This document shows, piece by piece, positions 8,987 to 18,527 of a DNA stretch of 64,000 nt. The notes below the pieces were generated by a model. That model was not told the DNA's origin and did no database searches. It saw only the letters and a list, made by a program, of their open reading frames with translations. A program made the position numbers and the translations under genes. Position 1 is the first letter of the stretch. Each line of letters starts with the position of its first letter. Location of the stretch: positions 4,092,001-4,156,000 of the forward strand of contig NZ_LS483250.1 in assembly GCF_900465055.1 (NCBI RefSeq). Direction: 5' to 3'. Origin of the DNA: Moritella yayanosii. Lineage in GTDB: Bacteria > Pseudomonadota > Gammaproteobacteria > Enterobacterales > Moritellaceae.

Positions 8987-9838
8987 TTATTCATCTATTT
9001 TGTTAAAGCGCGAATCTTTAATCGCAGACTTAACTTTCTTCAAGTTCTCTCGGAATTTATCACCGCGACGTAATGTGAAGCCTGTGGCGAGTACGTCTAC
9101 CAGTACTAACTGCGCGACACGTGATGCCATTGGCATATAAACATCGGTGTCTTCTAACACATCGAGTGAAATAACCAAGTTGCAATATTTTGCGAGCGGT
9201 GAATTTTCCGCGGTGATACCAATCACGATAGCATCATTTTCACGGGCTAGTTTTGCGACATCAACCATACTTTTAGTTCGGCCAGTATGTGAGAATAAAA
9301 CCACGACCGAATCTTCGGTACTGTTAATTACGCTCATACGTTGCATCATGATGTCATCAAAACAAATGACGGGTACGTTAAAGCGGAAAAATTTATTTTC
9401 AGCATCACGCGCGACAGAAGCCGATGCGCCTAAACCAAAGAAAGAGATCTGTTTGGCTTGGATCAGAAGATCAACTGCTTTGTTAACGAGTTCTGGATCT
9501 AAACTGTTTTTTGCTGAGTCTAAATGAGCGATGGTCGATTCAAAGATCTTGTTGGTATAAACTTCCGGACCATCATTGGCCTCTACGTGTCTGTTCACGT
9601 ACGGCGTACCGTTAGCCAAGCTTTGCGCTAAATGTAATTTAAAATCTGGGTAACCTTTGGTGTCTAAACGGCGGCAAAAACGATTTACTGTCGGTTCACT
9701 TACATCTGCCACTTTGGCAAGTGTCGCAATACTTGAATGAATAGCAGATTGCGGAGATTCGAGAATAACATCAGCAACCTTTTTTTCAGACTTACTGAAT
9801 ATTTCTAAATTTTGGATGATTCTTTCGAGCATACTCAT
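8987..9838 (-). CDS. hexR: Central-carbon regulator HexR (RpiR family)
   Basis: A 283-residue RpiR-family regulator. The N-terminal helix-turn-helix spans about residues 1-77, with VADVSEPTVNRFCRRLDTKG as the recognition part. The C-terminal SIS sugar-phosphate-binding domain spans about 125-255, with FFGLGASASVARDAENKF and VVLFSHTGRTKSMVD. It closely resembles enterobacterial HexR, which senses 2-keto-3-deoxy-6-phosphogluconate and controls glycolytic and gluconeogenic genes. The start at 9838 has AGGGGA about 6 bases upstream. Its neighbours, pykA downstream and a serine dehydratase divergent upstream, both concern pyruvate formation, which fits a HexR role; direct control here is inference. 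Confidence 0.92.
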   Translation of the reverse strand: MSMLERIIQNLEIFSKSEKKVADVILESPQSAIHSSIATLAKVADVSEPTVNRFCRRLDTKGYPDFKLHLAQSLANGTPYVNRHVEANDGPEVYTNKIFESTIAHLDSAKNSLDPELVNKAVDLLIQAKQISFFGLGASASVARDAENKFFRFNVPVICFDDIMMQRMSVINSTEDSVVVLFSHTGRTKSMVDVAKLARENDAIVIGITAENSPLAKYCNLVISLDVLEDTDVYMPMASRVAQLVLVDVLATGFTLRRGDKFRENLKKVKSAIKDSRFNKIDE

Positions 9839-10207
9839 GATTTTCCCCTGGCAAGCTCCGCAATGGGCGCATGATAAAGTAATGTAAGGTAAATGCGAAT
9901 CTGTAGCAGCATTATAAACCTTGTTGGATATTTATTACGGAAATTATGTAAAAAATATGAAGTAAGTCGAACTATTATTACATTTTTTACTTATGTTTAG
10001 CATCGTCACGGTGATTTTTGTGACTTTATTACGGTTAAAATGGCTTAAACAGCATGAATATAGTGTTAATGCCGATTTTACAGGCGAAAAGTATGTATTT
10101 TTATAACTAATTATAGTCGTAATATTTTTCAAAATAGTAATAAAATTGCATAAACGATCATGTGCTATACCTACAGTAAGCAATATTCATTAATCAGGGA
10201 GTATTCT
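9839..10207. other. Divergent intergenic region hexR / serine dehydratase
   Basis: This 369-base AT-rich region carries the promoters of both divergent genes. It contains an inverted repeat GTAAAAAAT (9948-9956) / ATTTTTTAC (9982-9990). I found no clear HexR box (TGTAAT-like dyad) and no gene. GGGAG at 10198-10202 is the ribosome-binding site of the plus-strand gene. Confidence 0.5.
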
Positions 10208-11575
10208 ATGATCAGTACCTTTGATATGTTTAGTATCGGTATTGGACCATCGAGTTCACATACTGTTGGCCCTATGCGCGCCGCATTTGATTTTTTACAA
10301 CACCTCAAAGCATTGGATAACCGCGAGTCGATAGTCGGTGTAAATGCAGAACTATTTGGTTCGTTAGGGCAAACCGGGATTGGTCATGGCAGTGATATTG
10401 CGGTGATCTTAGGTTTAGCAGGTTATGAGCCGGATAAAATAGACTCGGAACAAGTTGCGTCAATATTGAAGGAGATAGATGAGCAACAAGGCATCAGTAT
10501 GAGTGGCATTGGTTTTATTCCTTTTAATCGAGCCGAGAGTATTGTATTGCATCAGCGTAAAACGTTGCCTTATCACAGCAATGCGATGACGATAGTAGCA
10601 TTAAGTAAAGATAGCATCGTGTTAACGAAAACTTATTATTCGATTGGTGGTGGTTTTATTCTTGATCATGAGCATATTGATAACCCTTTGGAAGTCAATG
10701 CAGCGATCCCGCCAAAATATAAATTTGATAGTGCCGATGAGCTTCTCGTTACTTGTCGCTTACACGGATTATCTATCGCTAAACTCATGTATGAAAATGA
10801 ACGACAATTAAATACCGATGAGGTTATTAATAAAAAACTATTACAGCTCCATGACATCATGGTGGACTGTATTCATCGTGGTTGCCGTAATGAAGGTATT
10901 TTACCCGGAGGTTTAAAGGTACGACGCCGCGCGCCTGGATTGTTTAAGAAACTACAGGCACCTGATGCCAAGGATGATACTTTCCATGGTATGGACTTTG
11001 TTAATATGTATGCGATGGCGGTGAATGAAGAAAACGCCGCAGGTGGACGAGTTGTGACGGCGCCGACCAATGGTGCTGCCGGTATTATTCCTGCGGTAAT
11101 GTATTTTTATGATCAGTTTGTGAGTCCATTAACGGAAGATAAAATTAAGACCTACCTACTTACCTGTGCGGCCATTGGCACCTTATATAAGAAAAATGCC
11201 TCTATTTCTGGTGCCGAAGTGGGTTGTCAGGGGGAAGTCGGCGTTGCTTGTTCTATGGCTGCCGCAGGGTTGACCGCAATAAGAGGTGGGACGCTAGAGC
11301 AAGTTGAACACGCTGCCGAAATAGGGATGGAACATAATTTGGGATTGACTTGTGATCCTGTTGCGGGTTTGGTGCAGATCCCGTGTATTGAACGTAATGC
11401 CATAGGTGCCGTGAAAGCGATTAATGCGTCGCGTATGGCGCGTATGGGTACAGGAGACCATAAGGTGTCGCTTGATCAAGTGATTAAAACCATGAAAGCC
11501 ACAGGTGATGATATGAAAAGTAAGTATAAAGAGACATCGAGAGGCGGTTTAGCGATTAATGTCACGGTTTGTTAA
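10208..11575 (+). CDS. L-serine dehydratase (iron-sulfur), divergent paralog
   Basis: A 455-residue one-chain L-serine ammonia-lyase that converts L-serine to pyruvate and ammonia. It opens [20 protein letters not shown]. The catalytic domain has [40 protein letters not shown] and a C-terminal [12 protein letters not shown]; the Cys residues in these motifs are the expected [4Fe-4S] ligands. The open frame begins at 10160, but the ATG at 10208 aligns with the family start and has GGGAG 5 bases upstream. A second copy at 39533-40924 is closer to E. coli SdaA. This one, next to hexR, is more divergent in its first 200 residues, and may differ in regulation or substrate. Confidence 0.88.
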   Translation: MISTFDMFSIGIGPSSSHTVGPMRAAFDFLQHLKALDNRESIVGVNAELFGSLGQTGIGHGSDIAVILGLAGYEPDKIDSEQVASILKEIDEQQGISMSGIGFIPFNRAESIVLHQRKTLPYHSNAMTIVALSKDSIVLTKTYYSIGGGFILDHEHIDNPLEVNAAIPPKYKFDSADELLVTCRLHGLSIAKLMYENERQLNTDEVINKKLLQLHDIMVDCIHRGCRNEGILPGGLKVRRRAPGLFKKLQAPDAKDDTFHGMDFVNMYAMAVNEENAAGGRVVTAPTNGAAGIIPAVMYFYDQFVSPLTEDKIKTYLLTCAAIGTLYKKNASISGAEVGCQGEVGVACSMAAAGLTAIRGGTLEQVEHAAEIGMEHNLGLTCDPVAGLVQIPCIERNAIGAVKAINASRMARMGTGDHKVSLDQVIKTMKATGDDMKSKYKETSRGGLAINVTVC

Positions 11576-11630
11576 TGAGTGTTCGCATATTAAGAGGTGC
11601 TAAGTAAGCAGTATTAATCAGATCGCTGAA

Positions 11631-12059
11631 TTACGATTTGAAAGACATACCAAGCGTAGCGAAAGATCCGCGAGTACGGCCTAACTTGTCATAGGTAATA
11701 TTGTTACGTGAGCGACTACGGATAATGATATCGGTTAGTCGTTTGGTATTACGCAGATTGAGCTCAATGAGTTTACCATTCACGTCATTCAATTCTTGGC
11801 ATTGAGAGAGTTCGGTTTCAATTTGTTGTTTTTGAGCAAGATAGGTAGTCAGTAATGCTGCAGCATCCGCATGCTGACTGATTTTTACATCGAGCTCGGC
11901 AATTTGGGTTATCTGCTGCTGTTTTTTTTGACTGAGCTTTTCTAAAGCTGTGACATCTCGTGACTCTAGCGCTGATCTTTCAGCGGTTAATAGAGTCAGT
12001 AACTGTTCTATATAAGAAACTTGTAAACCAAGTAATTCAGGTAATGTTGTTATTGTCAT
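11631..12059 (-). CDS. flgN: Flagellar export chaperone FlgN
   Basis: A 142-residue, largely helical coiled-coil protein. It follows flgM by 20 bases on the same strand, as in most flgMN pairs. The Gln/Glu-rich middle (LSQKKQQQITQIAELDVKIS) and the C-terminal NTKRLTDIIIRSRSRNN segment fit FlgN. FlgN binds the hook-filament junction proteins FlgK and FlgL (both encoded in this window) and delivers them to the export gate. Sequence conservation in this family is low, so the call rests on length, predicted fold and position. Confidence 0.85.
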   Translation of the reverse strand: MTITTLPELLGLQVSYIEQLLTLLTAERSALESRDVTALEKLSQKKQQQITQIAELDVKISQHADAAALLTTYLAQKQQIETELSQCQELNDVNGKLIELNLRNTKRLTDIIIRSRSRNNITYDKLGRTRGSFATLGMSFKS

Positions 12060-12079
12060 CTGTATTTACAATGTACTGG

Positions 12080-12394
12080 TTATGCGAGTAAAGATTCGAA
12101 GCTAGACATGTTCTTTGCTAATTTATTCGCATCTATTTGATAGCTACCATCGGCAATGGCTTTTTTCAAACTTTCAACTTTCGACTCGTTAACGGGTGTA
12201 CCTTGAGCTAAATCATGTTCCATAGCGGTCAAACTTTTGGCTTGTGATGTAATGTTAACCGAGTCACCTTGTGCTATTCGTTGCGGTGAAGCTTGAACAG
12301 AATTACCCGCGCGAACGTTGGCTTTCTGCTGCGCACTTCGCGCTTGGTCCAGCTGGAGACTACGATTATTTAAATTGGTTAAATTTATGGCCAT
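12080..12394 (-). CDS. flgM: Anti-sigma28 factor FlgM
   Basis: A 104-residue FlgM. It starts MAINLTNLNNRSL, has an unstructured, polar N-terminal half that is the export signal, and a C-terminal helical part (ESKVESLKKAIADGSYQID, then ANKLAKNMSSFESLL) that binds FliA. It holds FliA inactive until the hook is complete and FlgM is exported. It has a near-consensus sigma28 promoter 42 bases upstream, so FlgM is part of the regulon it inhibits. flgN follows in the same transcript. Confidence 0.94.
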   Translation of the reverse strand: MAINLTNLNNRSLQLDQARSAQQKANVRAGNSVQASPQRIAQGDSVNITSQAKSLTAMEHDLAQGTPVNESKVESLKKAIADGSYQIDANKLAKNMSSFESLLA

Positions 12395-12435
12395 TTTTCT
12401 GTACCTATTGAATAGTAAACAGGTGTACTAAAATA

Positions 12436-12462
12436 TTATCGACGCATGACAATAAAACTTTA
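12436..12462 (-). promoter_or_regulatory. Sigma28 (FliA) promoter of flgMN
   Basis: On the minus strand it reads TAAA (12459-12462), a 15-base spacer, then GTCGATAA (12436-12443). This differs from TAAA-N15-GCCGATAA at one base. The same sequence elements precede the third flagellin. Confidence 0.85.
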
Positions 12463-12469
12463 GCATAAT

Positions 12470-13171
12470 TTAATAGTTTATTTGGACGATACCTGCTGCT
12501 TGGACAACACCTGAAACAATTCGTTTCGATTTACTGTTACGTACCTTGATCTTTTCACCCAGAATGCCGTTAGCCAAAGCTATACCATCAGTTTTTACGG
12601 TTAGATTTCCAACTGAACTGGTAATTGTAACGTTTTCGCCTTTACACACAAGACAAATATCGCGTGTTGAGATCATTTGAGCATTCGACAGTTGCCTTTT
12701 TAAGCGCGCGTTATTAACAAAAGCTAAATCTGAAATATAACCAGAGCGTAATAATACCCGGTTCATATATTCAATTTTAGTATTGTGTTGAGTTAATAGG
12801 CTACCTTTTGATAAAGGTCGGTTACTAACCACGACCGGTACTAGTCGAATAATCTTTATCTGCACATGAAGTTGCCAATTATCAGTGCTATCACAACGTA
12901 TCTTCACAGTCGCTGAACGTTGTAAGCTTTTATTGCCGACTAACTCTGCTGATATATTACCTTTACACTGACTAACTGTTATTCTGCGGTCAATTTTGGT
13001 TACTTCTATGCTCACTCTTTCATTTTCAGAGGTAAATAGTTGCGCTTTGATAAAAGATTCCGCAAACTTCTCAAGCGCTTGATGTTTATCTGTTGTTGCG
13101 TGAGCAAGTGGACTATAACTAACTACACTGAAACAATAGAACAGCAGTAACGATAAAATATATTTAAGCAT
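12470..13171 (-). CDS. flgA: Flagellar P-ring assembly chaperone FlgA
   Basis: A 233-residue periplasmic protein. A signal peptide covers about residues 1-25 (hydrophobic LLLFYCFSVVSY, cleavage after HA). The C-terminal two thirds form an SAF-type domain with RPLSKGSLLTQ and the closing VSGVVQAAGIVQI motif of FlgA. FlgA helps FlgI form the P ring around the rod. It has four Cys residues in the mature part, including a CLVC pair near residue 170. It is transcribed toward flgM but with its own sigma54 promoter, and is divergent from cheV. Confidence 0.92.
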   Translation of the reverse strand: MLKYILSLLLFYCFSVVSYSPLAHATTDKHQALEKFAESFIKAQLFTSENERVSIEVTKIDRRITVSQCKGNISAELVGNKSLQRSATVKIRCDSTDNWQLHVQIKIIRLVPVVVSNRPLSKGSLLTQHNTKIEYMNRVLLRSGYISDLAFVNNARLKRQLSNAQMISTRDICLVCKGENVTITSSVGNLTVKTDGIALANGILGEKIKVRNSKSKRIVSGVVQAAGIVQINY

Positions 13172-13285
13172 TTTGGTTTCTAAGCCGATATAAGATTAAA
13201 GACTACGTATAAAACGATTTAAGAGCCAATATTTTGACTGCTTAACGCGTAGGCTATCAATTAAAATGAATAATACAGTGGTAAA

Positions 13286-13300
13286 GCAATATTTAAGCCA
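13286..13300 (-). promoter_or_regulatory. Sigma54 promoter candidate of flgA
   Basis: The minus strand reads TGGCTTAAATATTGC, with the GG and GC elements separated by exactly 10 bases. It lies about 115 bases before the flgA start, in the flgA/cheV divergent gap. Confidence 0.7.
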
Positions 13301-13336
13301 CCTTGATAATAAGCTACATTTACCTGGGGATGGATA

Positions 13337-14272
13337 ATGGCAGGATTACTCGATACGGTCAATCAACGCACACAGTTGGTAGGACAAAACCGTCTAGAAT
13401 TACTTATGTTTCGTTTAAACGGGCGTCAGCGTTTTGGTATCAATGTATTTAAGGTAAAAGAAGTACTGCAATGTCCACACCTCACAATTTTACCTAAGCT
13501 GAATAGCGTTGTTCGCGGTGTTGCCCATATTCGTGGTAAGACTATTTCCGTGATTGACTTAAGCTTGGCGACGGGCGGTCGTCCTATTGAGGATTTAAGC
13601 AAAGCGTTTATTATTATTTCTGAATATAATCGTTCAATACAGGGGTTTTTAGTCGGTGGCGTTGAACGTATTATTAATATTAACTGGGAAGCCATTTTAC
13701 CGCCGCCAAAAGGTACAGGTAAATTTAGTTATTTAACGGCCGTTACAGAGGTCGATAACGAGTTAGTAGAAATACTTGATGTGGAAAAAATCCTGCATGA
13801 AGTGGCACCGGTAAAAACGGATGTCAGTGCTGAAATTTTAGCATCAGCCACGGAAATCGATAAGAAAGCTATAGAAAAAGTGATCCTGGTTGTGGATGAT
13901 TCAAGTGTGGCGCGTAACCAGATCAAAAAAGCCGTTTCTGATCTTGGTTTTAAGATAGTATTAGCCAAAGATGGTCGTGATGGTTTAAATCAGTTACGGA
14001 AAATGGCATTAGACGCACCTATCTCCGATCTGGTTGCTTTAATGATTTCGGATATCGAAATGCCGGTAATGGATGGTTATACCTTGACTGCGGAAGTCCG
14101 AAATGATCCGAAATTAAGTGATTTGTACGTTATCTTGCATACCTCATTAAGTGGTGTATTTAATCAGGCGATGGTGGAAAAAGTAGGAGCGAACGACTTT
14201 ATTGCCAAATTTAATCCGGATGAGCTAGCGGGTGCGGTATTAAAGGCATTAAAAGCAGCTGACCCTAGCTAA
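13337..14272 (+). CDS. cheV: Chemotaxis coupling protein CheV
   Basis: A 311-residue fusion of a CheW-like domain (about residues 12-165) and a response-regulator receiver (about 178-300). The receiver has VILVVDDSS, the phospho-acceptor Asp in MISDIEMPVMDG near residue 238, and a Thr in HTS and Lys in AKFNP in the usual positions. CheV links chemoreceptors to CheA, and its receiver is thought to act in adaptation or as a phosphate sink. cheR follows after 40 bases, probably in one operon. A cheV-cheR pair upstream of flgB is the order in polar flagellar clusters of Vibrio relatives. Confidence 0.94.
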   Translation: MAGLLDTVNQRTQLVGQNRLELLMFRLNGRQRFGINVFKVKEVLQCPHLTILPKLNSVVRGVAHIRGKTISVIDLSLATGGRPIEDLSKAFIIISEYNRSIQGFLVGGVERIININWEAILPPPKGTGKFSYLTAVTEVDNELVEILDVEKILHEVAPVKTDVSAEILASATEIDKKAIEKVILVVDDSSVARNQIKKAVSDLGFKIVLAKDGRDGLNQLRKMALDAPISDLVALMISDIEMPVMDGYTLTAEVRNDPKLSDLYVILHTSLSGVFNQAMVEKVGANDFIAKFNPDELAGAVLKALKAADPS

Positions 14273-14312
14273 GTGTTCTGTAATATTGAATACATATATT
14301 TTAAAATAGAAA

Positions 14313-15149
14313 GTGAGTAAAATAGTGCAAACATTGTCAAATGAAGTTTATACCCGTTTTAGTGAATTTCTTGAGATTCAGTGCGGTATTGTATTAGGGC
14401 AAAATAAACAATATTTAGTTAAAAGTCGTTTATTGCCACTATTGGCAAAACATAAGATGACAAATTTAACTGAGCTAGTACAAAAATCGATGACCATGTT
14501 AGCGCGGGATTTACGTAATGATGTTGTTGATGCGATGACCACCAATGAAACGTTATGGTTTCGTGACGTGTATCCGTTTGAATATTTACAAGCTAAGCTC
14601 TTACCTGAGTTTATCAATAAAGGTCAGCCAGTAAAAATATGGTCAGCGGCATCGTCGTCTGGCCAAGAACCGTTTTCAATTGCGATGTCAGCGATTGAAA
14701 CGCAGGAAAAGCTCAAGCGTTTAGTGAAGCCTAATGTACAAATTGTCGGTACGGATATTTCACCAACCATGATTAAGTACTGTAAAGAAGGTATTTATGA
14801 CCGTTTGGCACTTGGCCGGGGTTTATCTCCTGAACGTAAACGTCAGTTCTTTACGATATTACCTGATGATAAAATGCAGGTGAATCGAGACGTCCAGCAA
14901 TTAACATCGTTTCGTGAAATAAATTTGTTAGAAAGTTATGCTTTGTTGGGCAAATTCGATATCATTTTTTGCCGTAATGTCCTTATTTACTTTTCACCAA
15001 AAATTAAAAGTCAGATCCTTAATCAATTTGCCGATTCATTAAAACCCGGCGGTTACTTATTTTTGGGCGCATCAGAATCCTTGACGGGATTAACGGATAA
15101 GTTTGAAATGATCCGTTGTAACCCTGGTATCGTATATAGACTTAAATAG
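14313..15149 (+). CDS. cheR: Chemotaxis methyltransferase CheR
   Basis: A 278-residue SAM-dependent methyltransferase that methylates receptor Glu residues. The N-terminal all-helical domain covers about residues 1-90. The catalytic domain has IWSAASSSGQEPFSIAM near 110, IVGTDISPTM near 148, FDIIFCRNVLIYF near 215 and GYLFLGASESL near 245. The start is a GTG at 14313 with a weak ribosome-binding site; a second GTG at 14325 has AGTGAG 6-7 bases upstream and may be the true start, which would remove 4 residues. It is downstream of cheV. Confidence 0.93.
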   Translation: MSKIVQTLSNEVYTRFSEFLEIQCGIVLGQNKQYLVKSRLLPLLAKHKMTNLTELVQKSMTMLARDLRNDVVDAMTTNETLWFRDVYPFEYLQAKLLPEFINKGQPVKIWSAASSSGQEPFSIAMSAIETQEKLKRLVKPNVQIVGTDISPTMIKYCKEGIYDRLALGRGLSPERKRQFFTILPDDKMQVNRDVQQLTSFREINLLESYALLGKFDIIFCRNVLIYFSPKIKSQILNQFADSLKPGGYLFLGASESLTGLTDKFEMIRCNPGIVYRLK

Positions 15150-15462
15150 CCTATTTTACTACAAGTTAACGTATGAACATGGATGTTCATTTATTGGCGG
15201 TGTCTGGCTCTCATACAGCGTCAAAAAACTGTTTTTGTCGTTTCACTGTACGACCTTACCCACAATAAATATTTACAAAGTCTATACCCACCTTTTTATT
15301 TAATCTTAAGTTGTTGATTTTAAATTATTTACATCCTATCCCACTATGATTTAAATAAAACCACCCTGTCGAATATCTTTTTGGCACATATGTTGCTTTT
15401 ATAATTTGTATCATCGTAATTGTCATACGATTGATTACGATATAAATGTATAGGAGGCGTTC
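15150..15462 (+). promoter_or_regulatory. flgB leader with sigma54 promoter
   Basis: This 313-base gap has no gene. A palindrome ATGAACAT-GG-ATGTTCAT at 15173-15190 may end cheVR transcription. TGGCAC-ATATG-TTGC at 15382-15396 is a strong -24/-12 promoter (GG at 15383, GC at 15395). AGGAGG lies just before the flgB ATG. Confidence 0.85.
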
Positions 15463-15858
15463 ATGGCGATTAATTTTGATAATGCATTAGGTATACACCA
15501 ATATACTCTCGGCGTAAGAGAACGCCGTGCCGAAGTGTTGGCCAGTAATATTGCCAATGCCGACACTCCGGGTTTTAAAGCAAGAGACTTAAGCTTTAAA
15601 GATGCCCTTGCTAGTGCAACCCAAGGTCGTAGTTTTAATTTATCAAAAACTAGTGAACGTCATATATCAGGTGGCCGGGGTATGGCTTCTGATGTCCGAT
15701 ATAGAGTCCCTAATCAACCTGATACAGGGGACGGGAATACCGTAGATGTGCAAATTGAACGTACTAGCTTTATGCAAAATAGCATGGAGTATCAGGCATC
15801 ATTATCATTCTTAAGCAGTAAAATTCAAACTATGCGCAAGGCAATTAAAGGACAATAA
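15463..15858 (+). CDS. flgB: Flagellar proximal rod protein FlgB
   Basis: A 131-residue rod protein. It has the N-terminal rod/hook motif [16 protein letters not shown] near residue 27-42 and a C-terminal helix ([20 protein letters not shown]). FlgB forms the rod base next to the export gate. It is the first gene of flgBCDE, with AGGAGG 5 bases before the ATG and a sigma54 promoter upstream. Length matches the family. Confidence 0.96.
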   Translation: MAINFDNALGIHQYTLGVRERRAEVLASNIANADTPGFKARDLSFKDALASATQGRSFNLSKTSERHISGGRGMASDVRYRVPNQPDTGDGNTVDVQIERTSFMQNSMEYQASLSFLSSKIQTMRKAIKGQ

Positions 15859-15860
15859 TT

Positions 15861-16283
15861 ATGAGTTTATTTCGAGTCTTTGACATTGCTGGGTCGGCAA
15901 TGAGTGCACAATCGGTGCGTTTAAATACCACCGCGAGTAACCTTGCTAATGCAAATAGTGTGAGTAGTAGCGCTGGTGAAACCTATAGAGCACGCTATCC
16001 TATTTTCCAAGCGCAATTAGATCAAGCTAATTTCGCACAAAATGAGGCAGTTGGCGTGAATGTTGCAGGGATTGTAGAGAGTGATGCACCATTAGTTAAT
16101 GAATATAATCCAAACCATCCATTAGCTGACGAAAATGGTTATGTATATCGTCCGAATGTAAACATAATGGAAGAGATGGCAAACATGATTAGCGCATCTC
16201 GTTCATACCAGACTAACGTGCAAATAGCTGATTCAGCTAGGAAAATGTTAAGTAAGACATTGGCGTTAGGTCAGGGTTCATAG
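15861..16283 (+). CDS. flgC: Flagellar proximal rod protein FlgC
   Basis: A 140-residue rod protein that starts 3 bases after flgB. It has the N-terminal TTASNLANANSVSS motif, a central VNEYNPNHPLADENGYVYRP stretch typical of FlgC, and the C-terminal ISASRSYQTNVQIADSAR helix. It stacks with FlgB and FlgF in the proximal rod. Codon use and tight spacing fit one operon. Confidence 0.96.
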   Translation: MSLFRVFDIAGSAMSAQSVRLNTTASNLANANSVSSSAGETYRARYPIFQAQLDQANFAQNEAVGVNVAGIVESDAPLVNEYNPNHPLADENGYVYRPNVNIMEEMANMISASRSYQTNVQIADSARKMLSKTLALGQGS

Positions 16284-16296
16284 AGGGTATTTGGTT

Positions 16297-17007
16297 GTGA
16301 CGACAATTAACAATAGTAATAATGTAGCTGACTTTAGCAGTCAGTTTAAAACTGAAAAAAGGGATGCGGCAGAGCAAGCGGCAGAGACTACCCGCAAAGA
16401 ACTTGGTCAAGAAGACTTTTTTTCCTTGCTAACACAAGAACTGGCTTATCAAGACCCGTTCAAACCCGTAGAAAATTCAGAGATGGTGGCGCAGATGGCG
16501 TCATTCACTACCGCTGATGGTATTGCTAAAATGGGCAGCAAGTTTGAGCAGTTAACTGCAATTATGAGCTCAAACCAAGCGTTACAAGCTTCTAGTCTTG
16601 TGGGTACTAAGGTATTAGCACCAGCATCGTCAGCATTTTTATCTGCCGGCGAAAACGTGTCAGGGCGTATTGAGTTACCCCAGAGTGCGCCTAATTTACG
16701 CTTGCAAATTAGCAATCAAGTCGGTGAGGTGATTAACGTTATTAATTTGGGTGAGCAAAAAAGGGGGGCTGTGGCTTTTGAGTGGGACGGCACAGACATG
16801 AACGGCAATAAAGTGGCGGAAGGAAATTACCGCTTAAAAGCATCGGCGTCGATAGACGGCAATGCACAAGATCTTAAAGTCTCAAGTTTCCAGCATGTTG
16901 AAAGTGTCAACATTGGTAATACCGGCGGCGGTATTATTCTGAACTTGAAAGGAATGGGCAGTCTGCCACTGAGTCAAGCAACCGAAATTGCTGGTACTAA
17001 AACCTAA
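16297..17007 (+). CDS. flgD: Hook cap (scaffold) protein FlgD
   Basis: About 236 residues. The N-terminal region has QEDFFSLLTQELAYQDPFKP near residue 40, the hallmark of FlgD. The C-terminal half has FlgD Ig-like and tudor-like parts, including VAFEWDGTDMNGNKVAEGNY. FlgD caps the growing hook and is removed afterwards. Two starts are possible: TTG at 16291, 3 bases after GAGGG, or GTG at 16297, 9 bases after it. I prefer GTG by spacing. The gene lies 13 bases after flgC. Confidence 0.92.
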   Translation: MTTINNSNNVADFSSQFKTEKRDAAEQAAETTRKELGQEDFFSLLTQELAYQDPFKPVENSEMVAQMASFTTADGIAKMGSKFEQLTAIMSSNQALQASSLVGTKVLAPASSAFLSAGENVSGRIELPQSAPNLRLQISNQVGEVINVINLGEQKRGAVAFEWDGTDMNGNKVAEGNYRLKASASIDGNAQDLKVSSFQHVESVNIGNTGGGIILNLKGMGSLPLSQATEIAGTKT

Positions 17008-17032
17008 TAAATTTATTGAATAAGGAAGTCTT

Positions 17033-18340
17033 ATGTCATTTAACATCGCCTTGAGTGGGATCAACGCTGCTCAGAAAGACCTTAATACCACGGCAAATAA
17101 CATTGCTAACGTTAACACCACTGGTTTTAAAGAGTCTCGCGCTGAGTTTGGCGATGTTTATGCAACATCGATTTTCTCAAATGCAAAAACCTCTGTTGGT
17201 AATGGTGTGGCGACATCCCATATTGCGCAACAGTTCCAGCAAGGTAGCTTGAATTTTACCGAAAATTCGCTTGATTTAGCGATTAACGGTAATGGTTTTT
17301 TTGTTATGTCTGATGGTATGGAATCTATGGATCGTAACTATACGCGTGCTGGGGCGTTTAAACTGGATGCAAATAGTTTTGTCATTAACTCGGCGGGTAG
17401 TTATCTGCAAGTTTATGATGTTAATGATGACGGATCACCAAAAGCGGTGAGTATGGCGTCAACAAAACCGCTACAAATACCTGATACCGCGGGTGTGCCT
17501 GAATCAACGAGCAACGTTGATATAACGATGAATTTACCGGCGACATCACCTTCATTAGACCCCACTAAATTTGATCCTATTGATAGCGGAACTTATACCG
17601 CTGCGACCTCTGTCTCTATTTACGATTCGTTAGGTGAATCACATACTTTATCAACTTATTATGTCAAAGATGGTACCGCGGGGGCGCCTGCTAATTCCTG
17701 GTTGGAATTCAACTATGTGGATGATCAACCTGTTGATCTTGTTGGCGGGCAGGCTGTCGCTGCGGCTCCGGGAACACCGGTAAAACCGTTAGCAATGCAA
17801 TTGACGTTTGATTCATCGGGTTTATTGCAACAGCAAACACCTGCGATCGCAGAAACCGTGCCGCTGGGGGGGGTCTTAACCAATGGTGCGGATACCACTC
17901 AGACGATTAAACTTAATATTAATAACCCGACTCAGTTTGCGTCTGCGTTTGAAGTTTCTAAGCTTGAACAAGACGGGGCGACAGTGGGTCGACTAACGGG
18001 GATTGATATTGGTCCGGATGGTATGGTCGCGGCGAGTTACAGTAATGGACGTAACGACAAACTGGGGATGATTGCGATGGCTAAGTTCGCCAATGAACAA
18101 GGCTTAAGCCAGACGGGCGATACGGGCTGGCGTGCATCACAACTGTCGGGCGCTGCGATTGCTGGCGAAGCCAACTCTGGTACCTTTGGTAAAATTAATT
18201 CATCAGCACTAGAGCAATCCAATGTTAACTTGACCAGTGAGCTGGTTAACTTAATTACGGCACAGCGTAACTACCAAGCCAACTCAAGAACGTTAGAGGT
18301 GAACTCTAAATTACAAGATACGATATTACAGATCCGTTAA
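17033..18340 (+). CDS. flgE: Flagellar hook protein FlgE
   Basis: A 435-residue hook subunit. It opens MSFNIALSGINAAQKDLNTT with ANNIANVNTTGFKESRAEF near residue 22, has the FlgE D1 domain with DLAINGNGFFVM near 83, a variable Ala/Pro-rich middle, and the C-terminal ELVNLITAQRNYQANSRTLE helix. It builds the hook. It closes the flgBCDE unit: a terminator and a new sigma54 promoter follow within 110 bases. Confidence 0.96.
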   Translation: MSFNIALSGINAAQKDLNTTANNIANVNTTGFKESRAEFGDVYATSIFSNAKTSVGNGVATSHIAQQFQQGSLNFTENSLDLAINGNGFFVMSDGMESMDRNYTRAGAFKLDANSFVINSAGSYLQVYDVNDDGSPKAVSMASTKPLQIPDTAGVPESTSNVDITMNLPATSPSLDPTKFDPIDSGTYTAATSVSIYDSLGESHTLSTYYVKDGTAGAPANSWLEFNYVDDQPVDLVGGQAVAAAPGTPVKPLAMQLTFDSSGLLQQQTPAIAETVPLGGVLTNGADTTQTIKLNINNPTQFASAFEVSKLEQDGATVGRLTGIDIGPDGMVAASYSNGRNDKLGMIAMAKFANEQGLSQTGDTGWRASQLSGAAIAGEANSGTFGKINSSALEQSNVNLTSELVNLITAQRNYQANSRTLEVNSKLQDTILQIR

Positions 18341-18415
18341 TGAAACGGGCTAGTAAGCCATATAACAAGCGGAATTATTCGACATGGGATTCACCGCAGA
18401 GGTACATTTTTTGAT

Positions 18416-18445
18416 AAAAGCCAATCCTATTTAGGGTGGCTTTTT
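18416..18445 (+). terminator. Terminator after flgE
   Basis: AAAAGCCAATCCT pairs with AGGGTGGCTTTTT (one mismatch or wobble) around a short ATTT loop and ends in a T run. It is 76 bases after the flgE stop and directly before a sigma54 promoter. Confidence 0.8.
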
Positions 18446-18450
18446 CATTT

Positions 18451-18465
18451 TGGCACTTTAATTGC
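18451..18465 (+). promoter_or_regulatory. Sigma54 promoter of flgF
   Basis: TGGCAC-TTTAA-TTGC with exactly 10 bases between GG (18452) and GC (18464). It is 6 bases after the terminator T run and 63 bases before flgF, so it should start an independent flgFGH transcript. Confidence 0.85.
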
Positions 18466-18527
18466 TTTATTATTGGTATTAGATGGGTAATTAACAATTT
18501 CAACGAAAAGTGACAGAGGATTGACGA

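Noticed and set aside
9839-10207. HexR box between hexR and the serine dehydratase
   Set aside because: Only partial TGTAA-like halves are present; no dyad close enough to TGTAATTWAATTACA.
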